Assembly (NCBI GenBank): GCA_023265395.1
Contig: JAHFTX010000025.1
Coordinates: 1-43,473 of the forward strand
Direction of reading: 5' to 3'
Length of the DNA stretch: 43,473 nucleotides
Source: Thermoplasmata archaeon
GTDB lineage: Archaea; Thermoplasmatota; DTKX01; JAHFTX01
Position numbers and translations under genes: made by a program. This document shows, piece by piece, positions 1 to 8,471 of this stretch (its first letter is position 1; every line of letters starts with the position of its first letter). The notes beneath the pieces are model-generated. The model had not been told where the DNA came from, did no database searches, and worked only from the letters and a program-made list of their open reading frames with translations.

Positions 1-1
1 G

Positions 2-397
2 GTCAACGGGGTGCGCATCGCCATGGAGCGGGTCAGCGGCGACACCGCGACCGGAGCGCTCTACCGCGCCAAGGTCACCCTCAGGCCGGGCGACAACACC
101 TGGTACTTCGAGGTCGACGATGGTGCCGGAGAGGATGCACAGACCGCCACGACCGGCGGAGGGAGCACCAACGTCGCAGCGGCGGCCCCGGCGGGGACCA
201 TCATGGCCATCCTCATCGTTGTCGGCGCGCTGGCAGTCAGCGGGCTGATGGCCTTCCGGGTCTTCGGCGGGGGCCGAGGACGTCGCGATGCCACCGGGAC
301 CGACACTACGATTGGCTCTGACGGCGGAGGAGAGGGCACCGACGCGAGCGGCAAGGTTTCCTCTGACGACGAGGGTGCCAGCGACGACGACGAGTAG
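2..397 (+). CDS. C-terminal part of a membrane-anchored secreted protein (5' end outside window)
   Basis: The frame is open from the first full codon at base 2, so the gene starts upstream of the window. About 131 residues are visible. The N-terminal half looks extracellular and polar. A single hydrophobic span (about residues 66-86 of the visible part, GTIMAILIVVGALAVSG) follows, then a short basic stop-transfer (GGGRGRR) and a very acidic Asp/Glu/Ser/Gly tail ending in a run of D/E. This architecture implies a type I membrane protein with its C-terminus in the cytoplasm. It resembles the membrane-stalk ends of the proteins at 1976-7360 and 42569-43473. I do not recognise a family in the visible part. 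Confidence 0.75.
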   Translation, partial: VNGVRIAMERVSGDTATGALYRAKVTLRPGDNTWYFEVDDGAGEDAQTATTGGGSTNVAAAAPAGTIMAILIVVGALAVSGLMAFRVFGGGRGRRDATGTDTTIGSDGGGEGTDASGKVSSDDEGASDDDE

Positions 398-419
398 GGC
401 GGCGCCGCCTCTGACAAAC

Positions 420-442
420 GGGGGCCCCCTTTGGGGTCCCCC
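420..442. terminator. Strong GC hairpin between convergent genes
   Basis: Five G (420-424) pair with five C (438-442). After one C/T mismatch, four C (426-429) pair with four G (433-436) around a TTT loop. It lies between a plus-strand gene ending at 397 and a minus-strand gene ending at 614. No T-tract follows, so termination is an inference from position and stability. Nothing else is evident in the 398-613 gap. Confidence 0.35.
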
Positions 443-613
443 GACCCCCCCGGCTGTAGGATGACGAATCCTGTTCGTCTGTCCACGATGGCATTCCCGG
501 CAAAGGACTGGTCCGAAACCCCGCTTCCAGCCCCGCAACACAAACGATGGTGCTGGGCGACCTGGTCGTGAATCGTCGGGGTGTGGCCCGCTAGGGACTT
601 ACATCAGGCTTCC

Positions 614-1300
614 TCAGCCCTGCGCACGCGGGTGGTGCCGCTCGAGGTAGGGGTTGAAGCGAACTTCCCTGCCGATGGTGGTCGGAGGACCATGCCCCGG
701 GATCACCTGCGATGCCTCGTCGAGGCAGAGGAGGTTGTCGGAGATGGACTGGACCAATCTCTCGCGATCCCCCCCCCACAGATCCGTCCGACCCACACTG
801 CCGTTGAAGATGGTGTCTCCGCTGAGCACCAGCGGTGGTTCTCCCTCCCGCGCTAGAAGGAAGCAGCAGGAGCCGGGGGTATGGCCTGGGGTGTGCAGGA
901 CTTGCAGATGGGTTTGCGCCAACGGGAGACGTTCGTGGTGCTCGATCCAGTGGGTGATGGGCAGGGTCACTGGCGTCTCCATCCCGAATGACTCTGCCTG
1001 GAGCCGGACATTGTCCCACAGCCAGGCATCGCCACGGTGCAGCCCAAGAAGCGCTCCCTGCCCCCCGAGGGCCTCAGAATGCTCGCCAAGGGCCGCGACG
1101 GCCGCGCTCGCGCCAAGGTGGTCGATGTGCGCGTGGGTGTGGACGACCTGCGTCGGCTGCACACCAAGCTCCTGCAGTACGCTGCGGATGCGAGGAAGAT
1201 CCCCCCCAGGATCGACGACGATCGCCGTGCGCGAGGAGGGATGGGCGATGATGACGCAGTTGCAGCGGAGAAGGCCCACGGGGAACACCCGGACTTCCAC
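614..1300 (-). CDS. Metallo-beta-lactamase-fold hydrolase, glyoxalase II-like
   Basis: This is a 228-residue MBL-fold metal hydrolase. The metal-binding signature THAHIDH is at residues 55-61. Further ligands are in the HTPGHTPGS segment, in LSGDTIF and in IPGHGPPT, the order found in the glyoxalase II-like branch (hydroxyacylglutathione-type thioester hydrolases). The substrate cannot be read from sequence. I chose the GTG at 1300 because homology begins immediately there (VEVRVFPVG). An open frame continues upstream to 1468 but would overlap the DUF1684 gene and has no MBL-like sequence. It follows the DUF1684 gene by 32 bases on the same strand, so the two are probably co-transcribed. Confidence 0.85.
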   Translation of the reverse strand: MEVRVFPVGLLRCNCVIIAHPSSRTAIVVDPGGDLPRIRSVLQELGVQPTQVVHTHAHIDHLGASAAVAALGEHSEALGGQGALLGLHRGDAWLWDNVRLQAESFGMETPVTLPITHWIEHHERLPLAQTHLQVLHTPGHTPGSCCFLLAREGEPPLVLSGDTIFNGSVGRTDLWGGDRERLVQSISDNLLCLDEASQVIPGHGPPTTIGREVRFNPYLERHHPRAQG

Positions 1301-1332
1301 AGCGGCGGATGAGGATTCGCGGCGTTCGGTGC

Positions 1333-1917
1333 TCAGGTTCCATCGCCCTCCACCTGCCCCTCGGGGGGGTCGCTGCTGCGTCTTGCTGCCTTGTCCGGAA
1401 AGGCGCGCTCTCCTGCCCGGATAGGGAGTCTGAGGCGGTTCTCCGCTGGGGGCATCGGGCAGCGCCACCGGTCATTGTAGGCGCAAAAAGGGTTGTAGGC
1501 ACGGTTGAAATCGATGAGGATCGAGCCATCGGGCAACCTCTCGGGCTCCAGATAGCGACCTGCTCCGTAGGTCTCCCGTCCGTTGGTGGCGTCCCCAAAG
1601 GGGAGGAAGAGCGTTCCGTCCCGGATGCTCTCGAAGATGGTCAGTCGCACAGGGCCACCAGGGAGCGACAGCTCGACGGCGCCAGCGCGGATGTAGGGTT
1701 CCAAATCGCCGGAAGAGGTGGTCAGTTGCATTTCCTGGCGCTCGGCAAACCCCTCGAGGGTGACGACATACACCACGGAGGGATCGGGTAGGAAGTAGGA
1801 GAGACCAGAGAAACGGGCTCGCTGCTCTTCCAGCAGGGGGCTTGCAGCGTCGCGGGCCAAGGAGGCATCCTTCGCTCGACGCCAAGCGAGTATCCCCGCT
1901 GCCGAGAAGCGAATCAC
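1333..1917 (-). CDS. DUF1684 family protein
   Basis: A 194-residue protein with the hallmarks of DUF1684: an N-terminal W-R-x-x-K-x-x-S helix, EEQRARFSGLSYF, then GDATNGRETYGAGRY, LIDFNRAYNPFCAYN, and a terminal CPMPPAENRLRLPIRAGE block with conserved Cys, Pro and Asn residues. The family is widespread and its biochemical function is not established. The frame stays open to 2457, but the sequence upstream of residue 181 of that frame is low-complexity shadow of the neighbouring surface-protein gene. The GTG at 1917 sits just before the family homology and 58 bases after the stop of that gene. The product lacks an evident signal peptide. Confidence 0.85.
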   Translation of the reverse strand: MIRFSAAGILAWRRAKDASLARDAASPLLEEQRARFSGLSYFLPDPSVVYVVTLEGFAERQEMQLTTSSGDLEPYIRAGAVELSLPGGPVRLTIFESIRDGTLFLPFGDATNGRETYGAGRYLEPERLPDGSILIDFNRAYNPFCAYNDRWRCPMPPAENRLRLPIRAGERAFPDKAARRSSDPPEGQVEGDGT

Positions 1918-1975
1918 AGGACGGCATCCCCCTTGCGAGGATAAACGGTTCGCCGGACGCCCACGGTCCGGTGGC

Positions 1976-4900
1976 TCAGGCGCGCAGCGTCCCTGTCGCA
2001 TCGCACGAGGGGCAGCGCACCCGGATGGGCCGTGAATCGGAATAGACGGGGATGATGGTGGCACATCGGACACAACGGATTTTGGCGCGGGGACGCGCGG
2101 GAGCCTCAGGCAAAGCGGAACCTGCCGGCACCCCGGCATCGAGGTGCCGTTCGACCCGCGCGTCGAGGTCGGCCCTCTCAGCCTCTTGCGTGGCACTGGC
2201 CGCGGCAACGCCTGGCGTCTGATGTACGGCGGCCATGGCTGGAGGATCTGCTCGAGGTCCCAGGCTGGGCGCGGCGGGGGCGGGGGGAGCGCCACCGTTC
2301 CGTGCTGGGCCACTCTCGACGGCGTCCTTGTGAGCCTGAGACTTCTCGGATGATTGGGGGGGGGCCCCTGCCGCGCGCGAGACCGTCGGCGCTGGCGCAG
2401 CCGCTGGGTGAGCCAGACGGCCGACACGGGCGTTCGAGGCAGCGCTCCTGCGGGCAAGGACCATCATCCCCGCCATTGTGGCCAGGGCGAGCACCAGCGC
2501 TGCCACAGAGAATACCCCACTGGAGATCACCATGGTCAGTGCGTCAATCCGCTGGAGCTGCACCGATCGGACAGCGACGTTCCCTGCAGCATCCTGCGAG
2601 AGCACCTCGATCTCGATGGTCCCAGTGAGTCCCTTGGCGGTGTAGCGGAAGCTCCCCTTCCCATCGGTGCGAACCGCCACGCCGTCGACGAGTACCATCG
2701 CGCCCGGTTCGGTGGATCCTGCCAGCGTCGCATGGTCAGCAGAGGTCCGCCCGTCGGGTGCATCGATCCAGCGGAGACGCAGTGTTGGCGCACTACGGTC
2801 GATGTGGAAGGAGAGGTTGGCGGGGGCGCTCTCGTGCCCGGCGAAGTCCCGTACAGCGACCGAGATGTTGACGATCCCCTCGGGGAGCTGGGTCAGCGTC
2901 ACCGCGGGGCTGAAAGGACGCCACAGGGGAAGGCCCAGGTTCGTGGCCTGCAGACGCATCTGGGCGACATCGGCGGAGGCGTTGATCTCCAACGTCACCG
3001 CTGCGGCGTTGGTCATGCCCGTGGCCCCGAGCCCTTGGGCGACCACCCCTACCGTCGGGGCAGTCCGGTCGACAAGGAGGGGATGGGACACGATGGCGCT
3101 GTTGCCCGCGATGTCCGTGGCGGTCAGGCAGACCAGGAGCGGCGTCCCCTCCAGAGGCGGTGTCCCCACGATGGTCACCGTGCCGACCGAGGCGTTCATC
3201 GCCACGATGCTCGATGCCAGCGCATCGCTGCACGTCATCCGGGCGAGCACCAGGTTCAGGGTGACGCTGGGGGAGAGGTCATCGCTCGCTGGGGTTGGCA
3301 GTGCGATGGACAAGGTATTGGTCGCCAGGTAGTCTGGTGGGATCCACCGAGGCAGGGTTGGCGGGAGGAGGTCGACGATGACCGGGGGACTCGTGGTCAC
3401 CTGGGTACCAACGTTCCCTGCGCTGTCGATGGCTCGCACTTGGACGAAAACGTTCATTGCGTGCGACAATCCGGTCAGCTCCACATCGGGAGTTGTCACC
3501 TCCCATTCGGCAATGGGTTCGACAGAGCCTACCTCGAAGCCCTGGACATCCCACCGCTCGACCAAGGCACCTGTGTCAGGGGGCTGCTTAAGTCCCCACC
3601 GGAGGAGGGTACTCGATGAGAAGCCCCGACTCCCGTCGAACTTGGGGGTGACAACCGGAGGTAGCGGTGCTTCAGAATCGAAAACGACGAGGCTGCTCGA
3701 AGAAGGACCCTGGTTGCCAGCACCATCCGAGGCAATCAGCTGTACCTGGTAGGTCCCATCGACCCCGGGTGGTTGGAGGGCATCCGTCGAGCGCGCATTC
3801 CCGGGCAGTTCGAGGGTGCGACTCACCGCGGAACCATCCCACAGGGTCAGACGCAGAGTCATGCCTAGAGGCGACCCCCACTCCAGCGGCGCTGACCAGA
3901 GAAGGACCAACGGCTGTTGCGGACCGGTCGCATAAGAGGCTTGGCTGAAGTTGGCGATGCCAGGGGCGGTGAGGTCGACCACGAAGGGGCCCGCGACTGA
4001 AGACCAGGGGCCGAGGTTCCCTGCACCATCGAACCCTCTCACGCGGCCGTAGAAGGTCTCTCCTTCCTCGGCACCCTCCCAAGACACCCCGCTAGCGTTG
4101 GCGCTCGTGAGGAGGGCAAGGGCCACCCCGCTGCCATCGAAGACCTCGAGTTCGAACGACATGGTCCGGAGCTCATCGAGAGGATCAGGGAGGCGGACCC
4201 AGCTCCACAGCACCTCAGTCGACGCAAGCGCACCCGTCGTCTTGCCATCGGCCCGCAGCTCGATGAGCGCAGGTGCCGCCAGATCGACGATACTGGCGTT
4301 GGAGGACTGGTTCCAGGGCCCGACGTTGCCGGCCCCGTCGACTCCCCGCAACGAGACGTAGACAGCATCCCCGTGTTCGAGAGCCGAAAGGGTCAGCTCA
4401 CTGCGGGTGGTCAGACCGGTGCTGTACTGGGCTCCCCCAGGGGTCGAGCCGATGCGAAACTCTGTGCCCCTCAGCGGGCTCGATTTGGAGCCCTCTGAGG
4501 GATAGGACCATTGGAGCAAGACTTGGGTCTGGTTGAGGAGGGAGCCCACAGGGAGACCCCCAAGGGCCAGGATCGTCGGCAGTGGAGGAGGGGTCAGATC
4601 TACCAGCAGCGGAGGGCTGTTTTCCAGGGCGCTGGTGGCATTTGCCATGTTGACCGCGACCACTTGCCCGATAACCCTCTGCTCATCGAGCAAGCCAAGG
4701 TTCCCCAGCTGCGCAGAGAGAGCGCCGGTGCTGTTCCAGTCTACCAGCACCGTCCCGTTGTCTTGGTCGACCAGACGGTACCGGTAGGAGGAGACTCCGC
4801 TCTCAGGATCGAGCGCAGCGGTCCATCCCAGGGAGAGGTTCTGCGGGTCAGCCGTCGCGTAGACTCCCTCGACAGGGGTGATGGTCAACAGCGCGACCGA

Positions 4901-7360
4901 TGTTCCGGTCGGCGGCGAAAGGTCGACGAGGATCCCATCGGAACTTGGGGAGGTCACCCCAAGGTTCCCCGCGTTATCGAGCGCTTGCAAGGTCGCGAAG
5001 TACCTCGTCCCGCTCGTCCCGTTGACAATCTGGAAGGTTGGCAACGTCACGAAGGCTGAGGCGATGTCAGCGGCGCCCGGCAGCGTTCCGACAGCGACCC
5101 AGTACCCCGCGACGCCCGAGGGGGAGTCGGTCGAGTCGGTCCAGTCCCAACGGACCACGGGATCGTTGATTGCCTCCCCCAAGTCCGTCGGGGTCATCGC
5201 CACAGGGGGCAGCACATCGACCGTGATTCCATCGCTGCTGGGTCCGGGGCCGGCGACGTTCCCGGCGACATCGACGGCGGAATACCGCAGGAAGTAGGTG
5301 ACGCCATGCTGTATGGGGAAGAGGTCGAAGGATGACTGCAGGACGTTGCTACCGGCGAGCAACTCGGAGCCACCTGCGGTGATCCCGACATCGACACGGT
5401 AGCCGGAGACACCGCTCGTGACGTCGGTCGCATCCTGCCATTCGAAGTGCAGGGTGGGCCCGACCGACCACTGCCCATCATCGACGACCAGTCCTGCACC
5501 GATGGTCGGGGCGACGGTGTCGACGGTGATTCCGTCGCTGCTTGGGCCGTAGCTCCCCACGTTCCCCGCGACATCACGGGCACGCACACGGCAGAAGTAC
5601 TGCGTGCCGTCCGAGGCCCCCAGCAAGTTGTAGCCAAGGGTCATCGCTTGCGCCCCTGCGACCACCTGTGTTCCACCCAGCGTCGTGCCCACATCGACGA
5701 GGTAGGTTTCGACTCCGCTGCCGAGGTCGGACGAAGCGGTCCAGGAGAAGGTGATACTGGCGCTCGTCGACCAAATCCCAAGGTCGGTGACGGCGACCGC
5801 GGTGGGTGCTGTGGAGTCGACGCGGATCTGTCGGCTGGTGTTGTAGAGCGACCATTCGCCCGCAGAATCCCGCGTGCGGACCCGCCAGTAATAGATGCCG
5901 TCAGGCAGAGCCACCGGCAGTGTCATGGACTCGATGGCTGAGACTTGTGTGGTGCTCAACGTGGGGCTTGCGAAGGTCGGGGCATCATCGACCTCGACGG
6001 TGAACGCTGTCTGGGCATCGCCGATGTCGGCGTCGAGGAAGGTCCATGAGAGGGTCGGAGAGGTGGTAGAGACCCAGACGCCATCGGCTGGTGCGACCGA
6101 CGCCGGGGGGTCGGGCAGAGTGTTGCTGTTCTGGGCGAAGTAGAGACACACGCTCCCACCACACCGGCCGTCCTCCCAGGCCAAGACGACCCCGGCCTGA
6201 CCATCGGTGGAGAGGGAGACCATGCTTTGAACACTGCCGCCCCCGTCGTCATTGACCGTGACCTCAGGTGCCCATTGCCCACCAGGAACGGTGGTGTTCT
6301 GCTGCTTGATGTCGAGGTTGCCGCTGGCGGAGCTATCATACGCCAGCTCGAGGCGGTCGAGCGCATCGACTGCCAGCGAAGGGCGCCGTTGGTCCACCGC
6401 CGTTAGGGTGTTGAGGCGCACAGATACGGGGAAGCTCGCACCGCCATCGGTCGAGGTGGAACTGAAGATGTCATAGTCGGCACCGTTCCGGCGATCCTGC
6501 CACACCACGACGATGGTGCCGTCGGACAGGACGGCGACCTCGGGTTCCTCTTGTGCGGTGTTCCCCACCGCGTCGTCGACCCGCCGTTCGGTGGGCCAGC
6601 TGGTGCCGTTGGTGCTCGAGGTCGCCCAGTAGATGTTGAAACCCTGCCCGACATCGCGGGTGTCCTGCCACACCACGTGCAGGTGCCCATCGCTCGCGAC
6701 CGTGATCGAGCACTTGGTCTGGGTCGTACCCGCGGCGCCACTGTCGACACGTACCGCGCCATCGAAGGTCCCCACGCCCGTGCTGCGGGCATGGTAGAGG
6801 TGTGTGCTCCCAGTGCGGGAGTCCTCCCACACGACGTGGAGCACATCGCTGGGGTCGATGGCGATGTCCGGGCTCGCCTGGGTCCCCATGGCCGAGGTGT
6901 TCACTGGGACGTTGGCGGACCAGCTGAGCCCGTCATCGATCGAACGGCTGTAGTAGATCCGGTTGCTCCCCCCTCGGCTATCCTGCCAGACAGCATGGAG
7001 GGTGCCTTGCGAATCGACCGCCAGTGCGGGAAAGACTTGCGTTGAGGCACCGATGCTGTTGTCCACGCGGATGTCGGCGCCGAAGCTCCCCCCAAGGTCG
7101 GTCGAGCGCGAGATGAAGATGTCGTCATTGCCGTTGCGGTCATCGAAGAATAGCACAAAGCGGTGGCCATTGGGAGCGACCGCTACCGATGGCGAGCGGC
7201 TGTTGCCGCTGAGCAAATCGTCGACGCGGACGTTGGTGGTGAACCCGATGGCTCCGTTGGGGAAGCTCCACAGGCATAGGAGCACGAGGACGATGCCGAG
7301 GGTGCACAATGCCACTGTTGTACAGGGCGCACTCGTGTTCCCACCGCTACCGGGGGCCAT
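1976..7360 (-). CDS. Giant surface protein: Asp-box propeller, Fn3/Ig repeats, membrane span, cytoplasmic zinc ribbon
   Basis: 1794 residues. A signal/anchor segment lies at about 15-32 (VALCTLGIVLVLLCLW). Residues ~45-400 hold repeated blades with Asp-box-like turns (STDLGGSF, SIDDGLSW, STDGGASF) and VVWQDxR strands, as in sialidase/BNR beta-propellers. Residues ~410-1600 are about ten Fn3/Ig-like repeats with recurring AGNxG and SSDGITVD motifs, ending in a bacterial-Ig-like DAAGN module. A single membrane span lies at ~1605-1632, followed by a Pro/Ala-rich cytoplasmic linker. A C-terminal zinc ribbon has C1763-x2-C1766-x16-C1783-x2-C1786. The ATG at 7360 is preferred because the signal segment follows it; a longer open frame would run into rfcS. 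The extracellular part suggests adhesion or carbohydrate binding (inference). The intracellular zinc ribbon is unusual and is shared with the coiled-coil proteins at 8472 and 11275. Confidence 0.85.
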   Translation of the reverse strand: MAPGSGGNTSAPCTTVALCTLGIVLVLLCLWSFPNGAIGFTTNVRVDDLLSGNSRSPSVAVAPNGHRFVLFFDDRNGNDDIFISRSTDLGGSFGADIRVDNSIGASTQVFPALAVDSQGTLHAVWQDSRGGSNRIYYSRSIDDGLSWSANVPVNTSAMGTQASPDIAIDPSDVLHVVWEDSRTGSTHLYHARSTGVGTFDGAVRVDSGAAGTTQTKCSITVASDGHLHVVWQDTRDVGQGFNIYWATSSTNGTSWPTERRVDDAVGNTAQEEPEVAVLSDGTIVVVWQDRRNGADYDIFSSTSTDGGASFPVSVRLNTLTAVDQRRPSLAVDALDRLELAYDSSASGNLDIKQQNTTVPGGQWAPEVTVNDDGGGSVQSMVSLSTDGQAGVVLAWEDGRCGGSVCLYFAQNSNTLPDPPASVAPADGVWVSTTSPTLSWTFLDADIGDAQTAFTVEVDDAPTFASPTLSTTQVSAIESMTLPVALPDGIYYWRVRTRDSAGEWSLYNTSRQIRVDSTAPTAVAVTDLGIWSTSASITFSWTASSDLGSGVETYLVDVGTTLGGTQVVAGAQAMTLGYNLLGASDGTQYFCRVRARDVAGNVGSYGPSSDGITVDTVAPTIGAGLVVDDGQWSVGPTLHFEWQDATDVTSGVSGYRVDVGITAGGSELLAGSNVLQSSFDLFPIQHGVTYFLRYSAVDVAGNVAGPGPSSDGITVDVLPPVAMTPTDLGEAINDPVVRWDWTDSTDSPSGVAGYWVAVGTLPGAADIASAFVTLPTFQIVNGTSGTRYFATLQALDNAGNLGVTSPSSDGILVDLSPPTGTSVALLTITPVEGVYATADPQNLSLGWTAALDPESGVSSYRYRLVDQDNGTVLVDWNSTGALSAQLGNLGLLDEQRVIGQVVAVNMANATSALENSPPLLVDLTPPPLPTILALGGLPVGSLLNQTQVLLQWSYPSEGSKSSPLRGTEFRIGSTPGGAQYSTGLTTRSELTLSALEHGDAVYVSLRGVDGAGNVGPWNQSSNASIVDLAAPALIELRADGKTTGALASTEVLWSWVRLPDPLDELRTMSFELEVFDGSGVALALLTSANASGVSWEGAEEGETFYGRVRGFDGAGNLGPWSSVAGPFVVDLTAPGIANFSQASYATGPQQPLVLLWSAPLEWGSPLGMTLRLTLWDGSAVSRTLELPGNARSTDALQPPGVDGTYQVQLIASDGAGNQGPSSSSLVVFDSEAPLPPVVTPKFDGSRGFSSSTLLRWGLKQPPDTGALVERWDVQGFEVGSVEPIAEWEVTTPDVELTGLSHAMNVFVQVRAIDSAGNVGTQVTTSPPVIVDLLPPTLPRWIPPDYLATNTLSIALPTPASDDLSPSVTLNLVLARMTCSDALASSIVAMNASVGTVTIVGTPPLEGTPLLVCLTATDIAGNSAIVSHPLLVDRTAPTVGVVAQGLGATGMTNAAAVTLEINASADVAQMRLQATNLGLPLWRPFSPAVTLTQLPEGIVNISVAVRDFAGHESAPANLSFHIDRSAPTLRLRWIDAPDGRTSADHATLAGSTEPGAMVLVDGVAVRTDGKGSFRYTAKGLTGTIEIEVLSQDAAGNVAVRSVQLQRIDALTMVISSGVFSVAALVLALATMAGMMVLARRSAASNARVGRLAHPAAAPAPTVSRAAGAPPQSSEKSQAHKDAVESGPARNGGAPPAPAAPSLGPRADPPAMAAVHQTPGVAAASATQEAERADLDARVERHLDAGVPAGSALPEAPARPRAKIRCVRCATIIPVYSDSRPIRVRCPSCDATGTLRA

Positions 7361-7489
7361 GCCGCAAGGTGCGTAGGGGGCAGCCAAGTACCTTTCCCCG
7401 GTTCGCGCACCTACGCCTACCGCTCCTCGCATCCACTCCCCGAGAGAAAGGTCTAAACCGGTGCCATCCCTGGGCGGCCAAGGTGATGC

Positions 7490-8452
7490 ATGGACGACTT
7501 GTGGGTCGAGAAGTACCGCCCCAAGACCCTCGGTGACGTCGCTGGCCACCAGGCGGTCCTCCAGCGTTTGCAGGCCTACGTCAAGGCCGGGGCTTTCCCC
7601 CACCTGCTCTTCGCTGGCCCTCCCGGGACGGGGAAGACCACCAGCGCGCTGGCGCTAGTCCGGGACTTCTATGGAGTGGATCGGTGGCGCGACAACTTCC
7701 AAGAGCTCAACGCATCCGATGAACGTGGAATTGGTGTCGTGCGTGACAAGGTCAAGAACTTCGCTCGGACCGCACCGATCGGCGGTGTCCCGTTCAAGAC
7801 CCTCTTTCTTGACGAAGCCGATGCGCTCACCCCCGAGGCCCAGGCTGCGCTGCGGCGTACCATGGAGCGCTATTCCCACACCTGCCGTTTCATCCTCAGT
7901 TGCAACTACAGCAGCAAGATCATCGACCCGATCCAGAGCCGTTGCGCAGTGTTCCGGTTCTCCCCGGTCCAGCCCGAGGCCATCCTCTCTAACCTCAAGC
8001 ACATCGCCAAGGCTGAGAAACTCAAGGTCACCGAGGACGGCTACGAAGCGCTCCTCTACGTCGCCCATGGTGACATGCGCCGGGCGGTCACTGCGTTGCA
8101 GGTCGCCGCGACGGTGGCCAAGACCATCGACGGCAACGTCCTCTACCAGACCACCGCCACTGGGCGACCCGAGGATATCAAAGCGCTCATCGAGGAGGCG
8201 CTCAAGGGAGACTTCGCTGCCGCCCGTGTGCGCCTGGATGACCTGCTCGTCACCTATGGGCTCAGCGGAGAGGACGTGATCAAGCAGATTCATCGTACGC
8301 TCTTCGATGTGGGATTGCCCGACCGGCAGCGTGTCGAGATCGTCGACCGCTGCGGCGAGATTGAGTTCCGAATCGTTGAAGGGGCCAACGAGCGTATCCA
8401 GCTCGAGGCGCTCTTGGCGCACTTGGTCCTCGTCGGCGCGCAGCTGCGCTGA
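7490..8452 (+). CDS. rfcS: Replication factor C small subunit (clamp loader)
   Basis: A 320-residue AAA+ ATPase that, with the large subunit, loads the PCNA sliding clamp onto primed DNA. Visible motifs are the RFC box WVEKYRPKTLGD (5-16), Walker A GPPGTGKTT (43-51), Walker B LFLDEAD (105-111), the sensor-1 region LSCNY and the arginine-finger SRC motif (150-152). The C-terminal collar helices complete the usual length of about 320. A GGTGAT Shine-Dalgarno sequence lies directly before the ATG. The large subunit is not in this window. The gene is divergent from the surface-protein gene and converges on the coiled-coil gene that ends at 8472. Confidence 0.97.
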   Translation: MDDLWVEKYRPKTLGDVAGHQAVLQRLQAYVKAGAFPHLLFAGPPGTGKTTSALALVRDFYGVDRWRDNFQELNASDERGIGVVRDKVKNFARTAPIGGVPFKTLFLDEADALTPEAQAALRRTMERYSHTCRFILSCNYSSKIIDPIQSRCAVFRFSPVQPEAILSNLKHIAKAEKLKVTEDGYEALLYVAHGDMRRAVTALQVAATVAKTIDGNVLYQTTATGRPEDIKALIEEALKGDFAAARVRLDDLLVTYGLSGEDVIKQIHRTLFDVGLPDRQRVEIVDRCGEIEFRIVEGANERIQLEALLAHLVLVGAQLR

Positions 8453-8471
8453 CTCGAGCCCGCCTCACGAC

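Noticed and set aside
2354-3619. Long plus-strand open frame (421 codons) opposite the surface-protein gene
   Set aside because: It is antisense to Fn3-like repeat sequence with strong coding features, has no recognisable domain, and is the kind of shadow frame expected in GC-rich DNA.
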